Assembly: GCF_000720425.1 (NCBI RefSeq)
Contig: NZ_JOAJ01000001.1
Coordinates: 1,302,001 to 1,366,000, forward strand
Direction of reading: 5' to 3'
Length of the DNA stretch: 64,000 nt
From: Nocardia rhamnosiphila NBRC 108938
Lineage (GTDB): Bacteria > Actinomycetota > Actinomycetes > Mycobacteriales > Mycobacteriaceae
This document shows positions 1 to 12,166 of the stretch, piece by piece. A model generated the notes under the pieces. It saw only the letters and a program-made list of their open reading frames with translations, made no database searches and had not been told where the DNA came from. A program made the position numbers and the translations under genes. How positions within the stretch are numbered: the stretch's first letter is position 1; each line of letters starts with the position of its first letter.

Positions 1-2634
<2,634 letters not shown>

Positions 2635-2671
2635 TTTCCGGCCGGTCGTCCTCGAACGGCATCCCACCGAG

Positions 2672-2708
2672 CATCGGGTGCCCCGCTTTCGCGGCGGGGC
2701 ACCCGATG
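2672..2708 (+). terminator. Hairpin terminator after the carboxylase gene
   Basis: A perfect 15-bp inverted repeat (CATCGGGTGCCCCGC and its complement) surrounds a 7-nt loop 37 bases after the carboxylase stop. No T-tract follows, as is usual for actinobacterial terminators. Confidence 0.75.
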
Positions 2709-2852
2709 TGCTTTCGTACCCCCGCGGCCGTTGCCCTGTGGCAGCGGCCGTTCTGCTGCGCGCCCCGGTGCCCGGCGCGGTCCGGCACGGATTGGCCTCA
2801 GCGCGAGCACAATCCTGGCCGACCGCCCGCGCCGGACCTACCGTCGGCGACC

Positions 2853-3365
2853 ATGACCACCGGCACCACAGCGCTCAACGACATCACCGACGCCACCGCG
2901 AAGGCCGTACGGGAGAACCCCGCCGCCGCCACGGTGCTCTTCCGGGCCGCGGGCGCCCCACAAGGCGCGGTGGGCAGCACGATCACCGCGGGCGCACACC
3001 GCTTCCCGGTGGACGAACCACCGGCGCTCGGTGGCGACGACACCGCCGCCAATCCGGTCGAGGTCTATCTCGGCGCGTTGATCTCCTGCCATATCGTCAC
3101 CTACCGGTTCTGGGCCCAGCGACTGGGCCTCGTGGTCGACGACCTGTCCGTCGAGGCGGAAGGCGACCTGGACGTGCGCGGCTTCTTCGGTCTCGACGAC
3201 CGGGTGCGCGCCGGGTTCCAGGCCGTGCGAGTGCGGGTGCGGATCGCCGGACCGGAGACCGCCGAGCGCTACGCCGAACTTCAGACCGCGGTCGAGGCGC
3301 ACTGCCCGGTCCTGGACCTGACCACCGGCGTGACCCCCGTGGTCACCACTCTCGTAACCGACTGA
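2853..3365 (+). CDS. OsmC-family peroxiredoxin-like protein
   Basis: This 170-residue protein has the OsmC/Ohr fold signature. The two reactive cysteines are visible: Cys79 in ALISCHIVTYRF on the central helix and Cys151 in AHCPVLDL near the C-terminus. Family members reduce organic hydroperoxides with a catalytic cysteine pair, or act as related thiol proteins. The start is the ATG beginning MTTGTTALND; upstream in-frame codons run into low-complexity translation unlike the family. The gene stands alone after the carboxylase terminator. Specificity (OsmC, Ohr or YhfA-like) cannot be assigned. Confidence 0.85.
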   Translation: MTTGTTALNDITDATAKAVRENPAAATVLFRAAGAPQGAVGSTITAGAHRFPVDEPPALGGDDTAANPVEVYLGALISCHIVTYRFWAQRLGLVVDDLSVEAEGDLDVRGFFGLDDRVRAGFQAVRVRVRIAGPETAERYAELQTAVEAHCPVLDLTTGVTPVVTTLVTD

Positions 3366-3698
3366 GTCGTACATGTGCTCGGGGTATCGGCGAGTAGACC
3401 ACAGCGTCCTCCAGGGAGGTACCGGCCCCGACCACGGTAAGGACTCGTCGCCTGCTCCGAGCACCGGACAGCACCGCTTGCTCCGCACGTGGGTGTGCAG
3501 CTCGTCGATCCGGGTGGTGCCCGATCGACGACCTCGGCCACCCAGGCGGGAGACTCGTGGGCGGCCCGCATCCGGCGGGCCCGGACGGTGCGCGGCCCGA
3601 CGAGTTCCATGCACTGCAATAACCGTCACAGTCCACCGGAGCGCACTGATCAGGAATCGAGAAGCGCAGGTGACCGGCCCGGAATTAGCGTGAGCAGC
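3366..3698. other. Intergenic stretch without a recognisable gene
   Basis: This 333-bp GC-rich gap lies between the OsmC and VOC genes. Open frames cross it on both strands, but none has a Shine-Dalgarno sequence, a recognisable domain or an independent stop; those on the minus strand run antisense into OsmC. I see no convincing gene. Confidence 0.5.
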
Positions 3699-4331
3699 AT
3701 GAACGCTTCGACACACACCACCACTGCCCTCACCGTCCACCTCGAGGTTCCCGACCCCGATGCCGCCCGAGCCACCTACGCCGCCGCCTTCGGCCTCGGT
3801 GCCGGGCTGGACTTCCGCGCCGGACAAGACCCCACGAACGGATTCCGCGGCTACATCCTTTCCCTGGTGGTGTCGCAACCCGGGAACGTGGACAGTCTGG
3901 TCGACAGCGCGCTCGGCGCCGGCTTCACCACCCTGAAGCCGGCCGCGAAGAGCTTCTGGGGCTACGGAGGTGTCCTCCGGGCACCCGATGGCGCGATCTG
4001 GAAGATCACGACCTCGCAGAAGAAGGACACCGGGCCGGTCACCCGCGACATCGACGAGGTCGTGCTGCTGCTCGGGGTCGGCGACGTCAAGGCCGGCAAG
4101 CGGTTCTATGTCGAACGCGGCCTGACGGTGGCCAAGAGCTTCGGTGGCAAGTACGTGGAATTCGCGACCCCCGACTCGCCGGTGAAGCTGGCACTCTACG
4201 GACGCCGCGCCGCGGCGAAGGACGCCGGCGTCTCCCCGGACGGGGACGGTTCGCACCGTATCGTCATCGCCGGCACCGCTGGTTCGTTCACCGATCCCGA
4301 CGGCTTCGTCTGGGAGTCCACAGCCGGGTGA
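3699..4331 (+). CDS. VOC/glyoxalase-family protein
   Basis: This 210-residue protein contains two VOC (glyoxalase/bleomycin-resistance) half-domains. The first, from about residue 10, reads ALTVHLEVPDPDAARATYAAAF and ends in APDGAIWKI. The second begins at DEVVLLLGVGDVKAGKRFY and closes with FTDPDGFVWES. Both show the usual beta-alpha-beta-beta-beta pattern, but metal-ligand residues are not clearly conserved. The function could be isomerase, dioxygenase or binding protein. The ATG (MNASTHTTT) is preferred; a GTG lies three codons earlier. The gene is monocistronic, with a convergent exporter gene downstream. Confidence 0.75.
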   Translation: MNASTHTTTALTVHLEVPDPDAARATYAAAFGLGAGLDFRAGQDPTNGFRGYILSLVVSQPGNVDSLVDSALGAGFTTLKPAAKSFWGYGGVLRAPDGAIWKITTSQKKDTGPVTRDIDEVVLLLGVGDVKAGKRFYVERGLTVAKSFGGKYVEFATPDSPVKLALYGRRAAAKDAGVSPDGDGSHRIVIAGTAGSFTDPDGFVWESTAG

Positions 4332-4444
4332 GCCCGAAGAGGCTCGCGACGGCCGCGGATTCCACCGGTAGCGGCGCGCGGAATGGGTTCGGCGCCGCGG
4401 CATCCGGTGCGGTGGACCCCGATGCCGGCGGCCTTCGTCGAAGC

Positions 4445-6019
4445 TCAGTCGGCGGCGATATGCGCCGGTCGCTGCCGGACGAAGGCGAGCACGGGCAAGG
4501 CGGTGACGAGCAGGACGGCACCGGCGGCGGTGAGCGCGAGATGGTCGGCGGAGGTGAATGCCTCGTGCACCGCGGCCGTGATCCGGTCGGCGAGGGCGGC
4601 GGGCAGCGAGGCGGTCGACGAATCGCCTTCGCCGGCGGCCTCGACAATCTTGCCGACGGTCTCGTCGGGAAGGTTCTGCCGGTGCAGATCACCGGCGAGC
4701 TCGGTGGCGAACCGCGTGGTCAGGATGGTGCCGAGAATGCTGGCGCCCAGGACGTTACCGACCTGGCGGAACATATTGACCGCGGCACTGGCCATACCGG
4801 CCTGGTGCAGCGGAACACTGATGACGGCGGCCGCGGTGGACGGCGCCACGAGCATCCCGCTGCCGATCCCCACCAGCAGCAGGCCCGGCCAGACCCGTGC
4901 GAACCCGGGCTCGGGCGGGGCGGCCAGCAAGGCGAAGACCCCGGCGGCCATGACGAGCAGGCCCAGAGTGAGCATCGTTTTGAAGCCGGTGCGATGCACG
5001 AGACGACCGGCGAGGGCACTGACGAGGATGAACGGTACGAACATCACCAGCAGGCGAATTCCCGCGCCGAGCGGGGTGGTCTCCTGTACGTGCTGGAGAT
5101 AGAGCACGGTGACCAGGGCGGTCCCGGTGAACGCGAACATCGTGATGGCGGCGCCGGCCATCACCGCACTGAAGGACGCCGACCGGAACAGCGTGACATC
5201 GAGCATCGGATCGGGATGGCGCGCCTCGTACCAGACGAAGCCCACCAGGGAGACCGCCAGTACGGCGTACGCCACCAGGATATGGCCGGCGGTGTATCCC
5301 GAGGCGCCACCCTCGATCACCGCGTAGGTCAGGGCGCCCACCGCGAGCGTGCCCAGCGCGATACCGACGGGGTCGAGGGTGCGGCCGGGCTGGCGGCTCT
5401 CGGCGACGAGGGTGACAGCACCGAGCACAGCGATCGCCCCGAGCACCACATTGATCATGTAGATCGAGTGCCAGGAGAAGGTGTCCAGCAGGGCACCGGC
5501 GACGAGTGGGCCGACGGCCAGCCCGAGACCTGAGCTGCCGGCCCAGATACTGATCGCCTCGGTGCGTTCGTGATCGGCGAAGGCGTGGCTGACGATGGCC
5601 AGACCGGCGGGCAGCACCATCGCCCCGCCCACGCCCATGACCACCTGCGCGGCGATCAGCGCCGACGTACTGTGCGACGCGAACGCGGTGGCGCTTCCCA
5701 CCGCGAAGAGGATTGCGCCGGTGGCGAAGACGAGCCGGCGGCCGACGAGGTCGGCCAGGGTTCCGGCACCGAGTACGAGACTGGCCACCACCAGGCTGTA
5801 GGCGCTACTGATCCATACCGCGGCCGCGGAACCGGCATGCAGATCGGACTGGATGATCGCCAGGCCGCCGATGGTCGACGAGACATTGACGAAGGTCATC
5901 ATCGTGCCGACACAGACCACGGCCAGCACCCACCAGCGGCTGCGTGGCCCGGAATCGGCAATGGCCGGCGTAGGGGCGGTTCGGGAATCGTCGCGGATAG
6001 CCGACTCGGACTGACTCAT
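4445..6019 (-). CDS. MFS exporter, DHA2 (14-TM) family
   Basis: This 524-residue integral membrane protein has about 14 hydrophobic segments. Family motifs are present: LADLVGRRLVF (motif A, loop 2-3), AQVVMGVGGAMVLPAG (motif B region), and the antiporter-type GLGLAVGPLVAGAL. DHA2 proteins export drugs, dyes or metabolites by proton antiport. The ATG at MSQSES, with GAGAAAG upstream, gives a normal N-terminus; upstream in-frame starts would add an arginine-rich tail. A long soluble stretch lies before the last membrane helix, as in EmrB/QacA relatives. No regulator gene is adjacent, so the substrate is unknown. Confidence 0.9.
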   Translation of the reverse strand: MSQSESAIRDDSRTAPTPAIADSGPRSRWWVLAVVCVGTMMTFVNVSSTIGGLAIIQSDLHAGSAAAVWISSAYSLVVASLVLGAGTLADLVGRRLVFATGAILFAVGSATAFASHSTSALIAAQVVMGVGGAMVLPAGLAIVSHAFADHERTEAISIWAGSSGLGLAVGPLVAGALLDTFSWHSIYMINVVLGAIAVLGAVTLVAESRQPGRTLDPVGIALGTLAVGALTYAVIEGGASGYTAGHILVAYAVLAVSLVGFVWYEARHPDPMLDVTLFRSASFSAVMAGAAITMFAFTGTALVTVLYLQHVQETTPLGAGIRLLVMFVPFILVSALAGRLVHRTGFKTMLTLGLLVMAAGVFALLAAPPEPGFARVWPGLLLVGIGSGMLVAPSTAAAVISVPLHQAGMASAAVNMFRQVGNVLGASILGTILTTRFATELAGDLHRQNLPDETVGKIVEAAGEGDSSTASLPAALADRITAAVHEAFTSADHLALTAAGAVLLVTALPVLAFVRQRPAHIAAD

Positions 6020-6287
6020 ATCGTGCGGTGTCTTTCTCACAGGTGACGCAGACATCCGATGCGCTACGCACTCGCGGGCCATCGGACTCGGCGACGCAGA
6101 TGCGCGGTGACCTGCGGCTCGGCGACGCCGGCCCGTGGTTTCCGCGCCGGCCGGGACCTGCTCGGGCGCCACGGGCAGGGACAACGTACCCCGCCACGGC
6201 CGTGGGTACCGTCACCGGCGGGAAGAGCGCCGAGAGCAGGTGGCGGGTCCCGCGGCGTCGGGTGCCGGGCGTCGCGACCGGCCGGCC

Positions 6288-7028
6288 TCAGCGGGCGAAG
6301 GTTGCGGTGTGGGCAGCGGCGACCAGGCGGGTGAGTTCGGTTCCCGCGTCGTCGCCGAGGACCGCGAACGCGGGGGCGATGAGGTCGTCGGTGATCGATT
6401 CCGCACGCTGCCAGGCGGCGCGGATCTCGGCGGAGATCTCCTCGAACGGTTCGGGCCACCCGTACCAGCGGGCCTGGCCGGGGCCGTCGTTGAGGGGCGA
6501 CCCGGAGATCAGCACGGCCTGCAGTGGGGTGATCCCGGCGGCCCGCACGGCGAGAAGGTGCAGTCCGCCGCGCAGTTCGCGCAGAAGGTGGGCGAGCTGC
6601 ATGACGCGGCCGGGCGCGTCACCGGGCAGGGGTACGGCGCGCCACCCCGCGAACAACGGGAGTCCGGCCGGATCCGCCGCCGCGACAACGGCATCCAGCA
6701 GTTCGGCCAGGCGCGGCGCCTCGTCGAAGGATGCGAGCTTCCGGCGGCCGAAGTCCTGACAGGCCAGCGCGTACCGGTGAGCGGCCTTCGCGGCGGGCAT
6801 CGGGACCGACTCCCATGCCGCGCGGATCGAGTGGGCCGGAAAGAACCCGAACGCCGCGGTCACCACCTCGGCGTCCACCTCACCGAGCACACCCCCGCGG
6901 CCGCGCGTATAGGGACCGAAGAATTCGTCCACACCGGTTTCGGCGGCGTACTCCCGGGCCTCCCTCGAAAACATGAAACCACCGCCGAGTTGCTGGATAT
7001 GTGCGTTCACCGTGGCGCCGACCGACAT
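6288..7028 (-). CDS. SCO6745-type conserved protein
   Basis: This 246-residue soluble protein resembles the widespread actinobacterial SCO6745 family: an N-terminal MSVGATVNAHIQQLGGGFMF segment, then an alanine-rich, mostly helical body including WYGWPEPFEEI. No catalytic motif is evident and the family's function is not established. The start is chosen because GGAAGGA sits just upstream of the ATG. It is divergent from the FAD/Rieske gene, whose GTG start lies about 160 bp away. Confidence 0.7.
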   Translation of the reverse strand: MSVGATVNAHIQQLGGGFMFSREAREYAAETGVDEFFGPYTRGRGGVLGEVDAEVVTAAFGFFPAHSIRAAWESVPMPAAKAAHRYALACQDFGRRKLASFDEAPRLAELLDAVVAAADPAGLPLFAGWRAVPLPGDAPGRVMQLAHLLRELRGGLHLLAVRAAGITPLQAVLISGSPLNDGPGQARWYGWPEPFEEISAEIRAAWQRAESITDDLIAPAFAVLGDDAGTELTRLVAAAHTATFAR

Positions 7029-7188
7029 CTTCGTTCCTTCCACTGCCCGGATATCCGCCCCACCGTATCCACCTTTTACGCCGTACGGAAGCCGCGCGCA
7101 CCGCACTGCCGCGCCCGGACCGCCGACCGGCCGATACTCGGCGCGCGGTGCCGGGTGTGGCCGGCCGGGTTCGGGGTATCCGCGCGCC

Positions 7189-8721
7189 GTGAACTCACCC
7201 ATCGGAACAGCCGAGTCGTATTGGATCGATTCCACCGGGCCGACGTCGTATCCGCCGCTGACCGGCGATGTCGAGGCAGATGTCGCGGTGGTCGGCGCGG
7301 GCATCGCGGGGATCTGCAGCGCCTGGGAGATCGCGGCCACCGGGCGTTCGGTCGTAATACTCGAGGCCGACCGGATAGTCGGCGGAACCACCGGCTACAC
7401 CACGGCGAAGGTGAGCGCCCAGCACACGCTGGTCTACGACATGTTGCGTTCTTCGTTCGACGAGGAGACCGCGCGCCTGTACGCCCGCTCGCAGCAGGAC
7501 GCGGTCGAGCATCTCGACCGCACGGCCGCAGAACTGGGTATCGACTGTGAACTGGAACGGGCACCCGCCTACACCTATGTCACCGAGGAGAAACGGATCG
7601 ACCAGATCCGCGCCGAGGTCGATGCCGCGCGGCACGCGGGGCTGCCGGCCACCCTGGTCACCGAGACCGGTCTGCCTTTTCCGGTGGCGGCGGCCGTCCG
7701 TGTGGCGGACCAGATCCAATTCCATCCGCGGCGCTACCTGCTCGGCCTGGCCGAGGCCCTGATCGCGCGTGGCGGCCGCATCTTCGAACGCACGCGGGTC
7801 GTCGCCCTCGACGAGGGCAACCCCTGCCGGTTGACGACCGAGTCCGGCGCCGTGGTCCGCGCGCGCGACGTCGTGGTCGCCACCCACTACCCGGTCTTCG
7901 ATCGAGCACTGCTCTTCGCCAGGCTGCAGCCCCGGCGCGAGCTGGCCGTCGCCGGCGTGATCGCCGCCGAGCACGACCCGCGGGGTATGTACATCACGCC
8001 GGAGAACAACACCCGCTCGGTGCGCACCGCTCCGTACGGCGCGGACCGGCGGCTGCTCATCATCACCGGCGAGCATCTACGGCCGGGCACGGCCTCGACC
8101 ACGGACCGGTTCGACCTGCTGGCACAGTGGGCTCGCGACCATTTCCCGGTGGACTCCCTCGCCTACCACTGGGGCGCCCAGGACAACACCACCTCCGACG
8201 GGATGCCCTATATCGGCCGCTTCCATCCCGGCGCCCGGCACGTATACGTATCCACCGGTTTCGGCGGCTGGGGGATGACCCACGGGATCATGGGCGGGCG
8301 CCTGCTGGCCGCCGAACTCGCCGGCGAACCGACTCCCTGGGCGAAGATCTACGACCCGCGCCGCCTGCATCCGAAGGTCGAGGCCGGGAGCCTGCTGACG
8401 TCCGGGTTGGAGGTGGGCCGCCATCTCGTCGGCGACCGGCTCCGCCCGCATACCTTCGTCGACTCCGCCGCGGACCTCGCCCCGGGAAACGGAGCGGTGA
8501 TGCGCAGGTCCGGGCGCCGCAGCGCCGTCTATCGCGACCACGACGGGCGGCTGCACTCGGTATCGGCGGTATGCACCCATCTGGGTTGTCTCGTGGCCTT
8601 CAACGATGCCGAAACCAGCTGGGACTGCCCCTGCCACGGATCGCGCTTCGATATCGACGGCAAGGTCCTGGAAGGCCCGGCGACCAGACCCCTGGAATCG
8701 CACGACGCGGGTGAGGACTGA
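7189..8721 (+). CDS. FAD-dependent oxidoreductase fused to a Rieske domain
   Basis: This 510-residue two-domain protein has an N-terminal DAO-type FAD domain with the dinucleotide-binding motif VAVVGAGIAGICSAWEIA near residue 30 and its acidic end ILEAD. The C-terminal 100 residues are a Rieske [2Fe-2S] domain with both ligand pairs, CTHLGC and CPCHGS. The combination is common in soil actinobacteria and usually annotated as an FAD-dependent oxidoreductase acting on amines or amino acids. The Rieske centre presumably passes electrons to or from the flavin. The start is GTG (MNSPIGTAES); an upstream in-frame ATG would overlap the divergent neighbour. Confidence 0.88.
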   Translation: MNSPIGTAESYWIDSTGPTSYPPLTGDVEADVAVVGAGIAGICSAWEIAATGRSVVILEADRIVGGTTGYTTAKVSAQHTLVYDMLRSSFDEETARLYARSQQDAVEHLDRTAAELGIDCELERAPAYTYVTEEKRIDQIRAEVDAARHAGLPATLVTETGLPFPVAAAVRVADQIQFHPRRYLLGLAEALIARGGRIFERTRVVALDEGNPCRLTTESGAVVRARDVVVATHYPVFDRALLFARLQPRRELAVAGVIAAEHDPRGMYITPENNTRSVRTAPYGADRRLLIITGEHLRPGTASTTDRFDLLAQWARDHFPVDSLAYHWGAQDNTTSDGMPYIGRFHPGARHVYVSTGFGGWGMTHGIMGGRLLAAELAGEPTPWAKIYDPRRLHPKVEAGSLLTSGLEVGRHLVGDRLRPHTFVDSAADLAPGNGAVMRRSGRRSAVYRDHDGRLHSVSAVCTHLGCLVAFNDAETSWDCPCHGSRFDIDGKVLEGPATRPLESHDAGED

Positions 8722-8783
8722 CCGTCGAGGGTGGAGACCGAAAGTAGCCGCCGGGGGTGGCCGCCGGTGCGCGCCGCGGGAGG

Positions 8784-9428
8784 TCAGCCGGTCGCCGAAC
8801 GCACGTCGTTCGCCGCGTCGTCATCGATGCCGATCCGCACCAGCGCCGCGGCGAATTCGGCGGACCGATCGCGCGGCGCCAGGCGAGCGAGTTCCGCTCG
8901 ATCGGTGGGCAACCCGACCTTGGCGGCCCCGCGCACGGCCCGTTCGTCGAAATAGGGGCGCGCCCAGGTCCACACATCCTGCACCTCGCGCAGGAAGATA
9001 TCGCCACCCGCCGGGCCGATTCCCTTGAACTCCTGGATCAGCTCCGCTGCCCGGCCGGTGTCGTGATCGGCTTCGTCGGCGAGCTTGCGCAGGTCACCGT
9101 CGTATTTCTCGACGGCCGTGGTGGCGGCGGCGCCCAGCTGAGAGGCGGTGCTCTCGTCATAGCGGCGATAGTGCCCGCGCCCGAGCGCATCAACCAGGTC
9201 CTGCCAGTCCGCGTCCGCCATCTTCCGGGCGGTGCGGTAACCGCTGTTCATCAGCTCCGCTGTGGCGGAGATCGCGATATCGGCCGAGATGCGGGCGCTG
9301 AGCAGATCGGTCAGCACGAGCAGCTGGAACAGCGGGGCCGGTTTGTCGTCCAGCCTGATCCCGGCTTCGGCGGCGTAGGTGGTGCCCGCTCGGTCGAGTA
9401 GGGCGCGCACAACGTTTCGGTGGCTCAT
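8784..9428 (-). CDS. HhH-GPD-like protein (endonuclease III fold)
   Basis: This 214-residue protein has a helix-hairpin-helix near residue 135 (FKGIGPAGGDIF) and the helical array of endonuclease III-like glycosylases: LTDLLSARIS early and a conserved YFDERAV segment later. The C-terminal four-cysteine iron-sulfur loop of Nth/MutY is absent. The aspartate after the HhH is not in the canonical position, so glycosylase activity is uncertain. The start is certain from GAGGAGGAG just before the ATG. It probably acts in DNA repair. Confidence 0.7.
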   Translation of the reverse strand: MSHRNVVRALLDRAGTTYAAEAGIRLDDKPAPLFQLLVLTDLLSARISADIAISATAELMNSGYRTARKMADADWQDLVDALGRGHYRRYDESTASQLGAAATTAVEKYDGDLRKLADEADHDTGRAAELIQEFKGIGPAGGDIFLREVQDVWTWARPYFDERAVRGAAKVGLPTDRAELARLAPRDRSAEFAAALVRIGIDDDAANDVRSATG

Positions 9429-9580
9429 CACTCCTCCTCGTCTCTGCCGCGCGGGTACCCGCGACCCGCGCGCCCACACACTTCCGCCGGTCCGCTCCCC
9501 GCCCGGGCCGGTCGCGGCACGATCCAGCGGCGCCCTGCTCTCACGGTGAACAGCCCGGTTGCCGGACAGCGTGCGAGCCG

Positions 9581-9745
9581 TCAACCCTGCACACCCGCCA
9601 GGTCGCTGCCGCCGGGTGATGCGGTGACCGCATCCGCTTCGCTCACCAGCCACTGACCGCATACGCAGCGCCAGTAGCGGACCGCACCGTGTTCGGAGAT
9701 CAGGGCGGGTTCGGGCCAGGAGCACGCGGAGCAGGTGATGGTCAT
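9581..9745 (-). CDS. Small putative zinc-ribbon protein
   Basis: This 54-codon frame begins MTITCSACSWPEP. It carries two cysteine pairs, C-x2-C near the N-terminus and CVC near residue 30 (YWRCVCGQWL), spaced as in a small zinc ribbon. It is divergent from the CGNR gene, with 25 bp between starts. A longer in-frame start 12 codons upstream would overlap that gene. I know no function. The cysteine pattern and tidy divergent arrangement argue that it is real. Confidence 0.5.
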   Translation of the reverse strand: MTITCSACSWPEPALISEHGAVRYWRCVCGQWLVSEADAVTASPGGSDLAGVQG

Positions 9746-9770
9746 GACCCGAGTCTGCTGTAATGGTTCT

Positions 9771-10280
9771 ATGCATTTCAACCCTTACGGCGGCGCCGCG
9801 GCCGACCTGGCGGCCAGGCTCGTGAACGCGCCACCGGATCAGGATCTGGCCGCACTGCTGGCCGAGGCCGGTTACACACCGATCGGGACGGTGAGTTCCC
9901 GGCAGGCGGCCGAACTACTCCGCTGGACCCGCCGGCTCGACACGGTGTTCCGCGCACCCGGGGTCGAGCCGATCAACGCGCTGCTGGCCGAGACCACGAG
10001 CCGCCCCTACATCTCGACCCACGACGGACGCGCCCCGCATCTGCACTACGCCGCCGAGGACGCGCCGATCGAGGAACGCGTGAAGGCCTATACCGCCGCG
10101 GGGCTGGCCGAACTGTACTGCGCCGCGCCCGACCGGATCGGGCAGTGCCGACGGGCGGAATGCCCGCGGGTGTTCGTCGACATCTCCCGCAACGGACGGC
10201 GCCGCTTCTGCTCCGAACGGTGCGCCAACCGGGTGAATGTGGCAAGGCACCGGGCCAGGTCCGCCCGCCGGGCGGGGTGA
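9771..10280 (+). CDS. CGNR zinc-finger transcription regulator
   Basis: This 169-residue protein has an N-terminal stress-response/ABATE-like domain and a C-terminal CGNR zinc finger: CRRAECPRVFVD, then FCSERCANRVNVARHRAR. The family has four zinc cysteines and a C-x-N-R signature, here CANR. Such proteins are presumed DNA-binding regulators, often acting on nearby genes. The ATG at MHFNPYGG has no Shine-Dalgarno sequence; TGTAAT lies six bases upstream, so the mRNA may be leaderless. Confidence 0.85.
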   Translation: MHFNPYGGAAADLAARLVNAPPDQDLAALLAEAGYTPIGTVSSRQAAELLRWTRRLDTVFRAPGVEPINALLAETTSRPYISTHDGRAPHLHYAAEDAPIEERVKAYTAAGLAELYCAAPDRIGQCRRAECPRVFVDISRNGRRRFCSERCANRVNVARHRARSARRAG

Positions 10281-10314
10281 CCCGCTTCCGGCACACCAGG
10301 CCGTGGCCCGGGTG

Positions 10315-11403
10315 TCACGGCACCGGGACGGCTTCGAGCACGTTCTCCATCGACAGCGTGGGTGTGCAGGAGATCAGCGCGAACCCGGCTCCGGCGAGCA
10401 GGTCACGATATTCGGATTCGGTGCGTTCCCGCCCGCCGGTGTGTACCAGCATCTCGAGATCGACGTAGTTGCCCGGATGCGGGCGATGCCGGTGCGGGAG
10501 CAGGAGTTCGATCACCAGTAGCCGGGCCGTGGGGGCCATCGCCGCGCGTACCGTCCGCAGAATCTGCCCCGCCTGTTCGGCGGGCCAGTCGTGCAGGATG
10601 TGCTTGAGCACATAGGCATCGCCACCCTCGGGGACGGCGTCGAAGAACGACCCCCCGACCGTGGTGCACCGGTCGACCGCCCCGGCCCGGGCCCACAGTT
10701 CCGCCGTATCGGCCACCACCTCGGGTAGATCGAACAGCACTCCGGCGCAACCCGGCGCGCGGCGCAGTATCTCCGACAGCAGGGCGCCGCGACCACCGCC
10801 GATATCGACGACCGTGCGGTAGCGGGTGAAGTCGTGCGCCGCCAGCACTGCATTCTGCCCGAGGCCATCGATATCGGACATCGCGCGATCGAACAAATCG
10901 CCGAGCGCACGGTCGGAGCGGATGAGATCGAAGAAGGCGCGGGCAGGGACCGCCGGCCGACCGGTGCGCACCACGTCCACCAGATGATTCCAGTGGTCGC
11001 GATGTGTCACGCCACCGTAGAACAGCACCGCGTCCCGCAGCGAGACAGGCGCGTCGGTACGCAACGCCTGAGCCATGGGTGTGAGCGTGTAACGACCGTC
11101 GCGGCGGCGGGCGAAGATACCGTGCGAAGTCAGCAGGCGCAGCAACCGCCGCAACGCATCGGGGTCCGCGCCGACCGCCCGCGCGAGGTCGGTGCCGTCG
11201 CGCGGACCGGCGGCGAGCGCACCCGCGATATCCAGGGCGGCGGCCGTGTGGATCGCTTGGGACAGCCAGTCCCCGGCGACCAACTCGAGGAGGGCGAAAT
11301 GTGGGGGAACCAGCCGCCGGTAGAGCCCGCCCAATCCGTCGCGGACCCGTCCCACCACGCGCACAACCGCCGGCTGCGGTGTCTTCGGTCGATCGAAGAG
11401 CAT
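10315..11403 (-). CDS. SAM-dependent O-methyltransferase (Methyltransf_2 type)
   Basis: This 362-residue enzyme has an N-terminal winged-helix dimerisation domain (residues about 40-110, with VGADPDALRRLLRLL). Its Rossmann methyltransferase domain contains the SAM loop VVDIGGGRGALL and the catalytic-helix motif LKHILHDWPAEQ. It resembles acetylserotonin/hydroxyneurosporene methyltransferases and polyketide O-methyltransferases. The His of HDW is the usual catalytic base. GGGAGG lies just upstream of the ATG. There are no biosynthetic neighbours, so the acceptor is unknown. Confidence 0.85.
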   Translation of the reverse strand: MLFDRPKTPQPAVVRVVGRVRDGLGGLYRRLVPPHFALLELVAGDWLSQAIHTAAALDIAGALAAGPRDGTDLARAVGADPDALRRLLRLLTSHGIFARRRDGRYTLTPMAQALRTDAPVSLRDAVLFYGGVTHRDHWNHLVDVVRTGRPAVPARAFFDLIRSDRALGDLFDRAMSDIDGLGQNAVLAAHDFTRYRTVVDIGGGRGALLSEILRRAPGCAGVLFDLPEVVADTAELWARAGAVDRCTTVGGSFFDAVPEGGDAYVLKHILHDWPAEQAGQILRTVRAAMAPTARLLVIELLLPHRHRPHPGNYVDLEMLVHTGGRERTESEYRDLLAGAGFALISCTPTLSMENVLEAVPVP

Positions 11404-11504
11404 GACGCCTCCCTCTCGTAGCGGGTGTATGCGCTGAGACTACGACCTCTCGTGGGCGCCCCCCGGATAACGCGGCGGTCGTGTCGGACCTATGCCGCCG
11501 ACCG

Positions 11505-12083
11505 TCAGCCGGCCTCCGCCGACCGCGGCAGGTGCACCAGAATCAGGCCCACCCCGGCGATCAGGAAATTCTGCAGCGCGGCCGACGAGGCGTTCACATC
11601 CTCGTTGGCCCACATCCGGAACCATTCACCGCCGATGGTCAGGAAGCCACCCGCGAACAGCAGGACGGCCAGCGTCCAGCCCAGGCCGGAAAGTTTCGCG
11701 GCGGTAGCTGTCGCTCCCACCCGTCCGCGCAGGGCGCGCACCCACACGACGGCCGCCGCGAGCAGGACGAACGCGATGAGGAATTCCCAGCCGACGATAA
11801 GGACGTAGGCGACGAGCGCGACGGTCTCGTTGCCGATCGCCCGCCAGTCGGTGCCGGCGTTGTGAATGGTCTGTTCCATCGACAGCACCGCGGCGACACC
11901 CCGGCGGTTGGTATCGGTATCGGTGCAGTTCGTTATCGCGACGAGCAGGTAGTAGAAGCCGGTGATGGTGGCGAGGACGGCGACAGCCAGCTGCCGGCTG
12001 CCTGCCAGATCCAGAAATCCCTTCCCGCGCTTGGTCTCCGAGCCGAGTGACGTATCCGTTGTGGTTGACACACGGGGGATCAT
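11505..12083 (-). CDS. DUF2165 integral membrane protein
   Basis: This 192-residue protein has four predicted membrane helices. It carries DUF2165 hallmarks: the membrane-proximal GFYYLLVAITNCTDTDTN segment and a C-terminal GGEWFRMWANEDVNAS motif after the third helix. The family's function is unknown. An internal GTG four codons downstream is an alternative start. It is separated from the galactonate cluster by about 80 bp. Confidence 0.78.
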   Translation of the reverse strand: MIPRVSTTTDTSLGSETKRGKGFLDLAGSRQLAVAVLATITGFYYLLVAITNCTDTDTNRRGVAAVLSMEQTIHNAGTDWRAIGNETVALVAYVLIVGWEFLIAFVLLAAAVVWVRALRGRVGATATAAKLSGLGWTLAVLLFAGGFLTIGGEWFRMWANEDVNASSAALQNFLIAGVGLILVHLPRSAEAG

Positions 12084-12166
12084 TTCCGATCCGCCGCACT
12101 GTCACAACGCGGTGGATTCCCCCGGCCGGGAGGCTGCGCGCCCCTCATCGGCGCGCAGCCCGGCCC

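Noticed and set aside
3281..3619. Minus-strand frames filling the gap between OsmC and VOC genes
   Set aside because: No ribosome site and no similarity; they extend antisense into OsmC. A decayed gene cannot be excluded.
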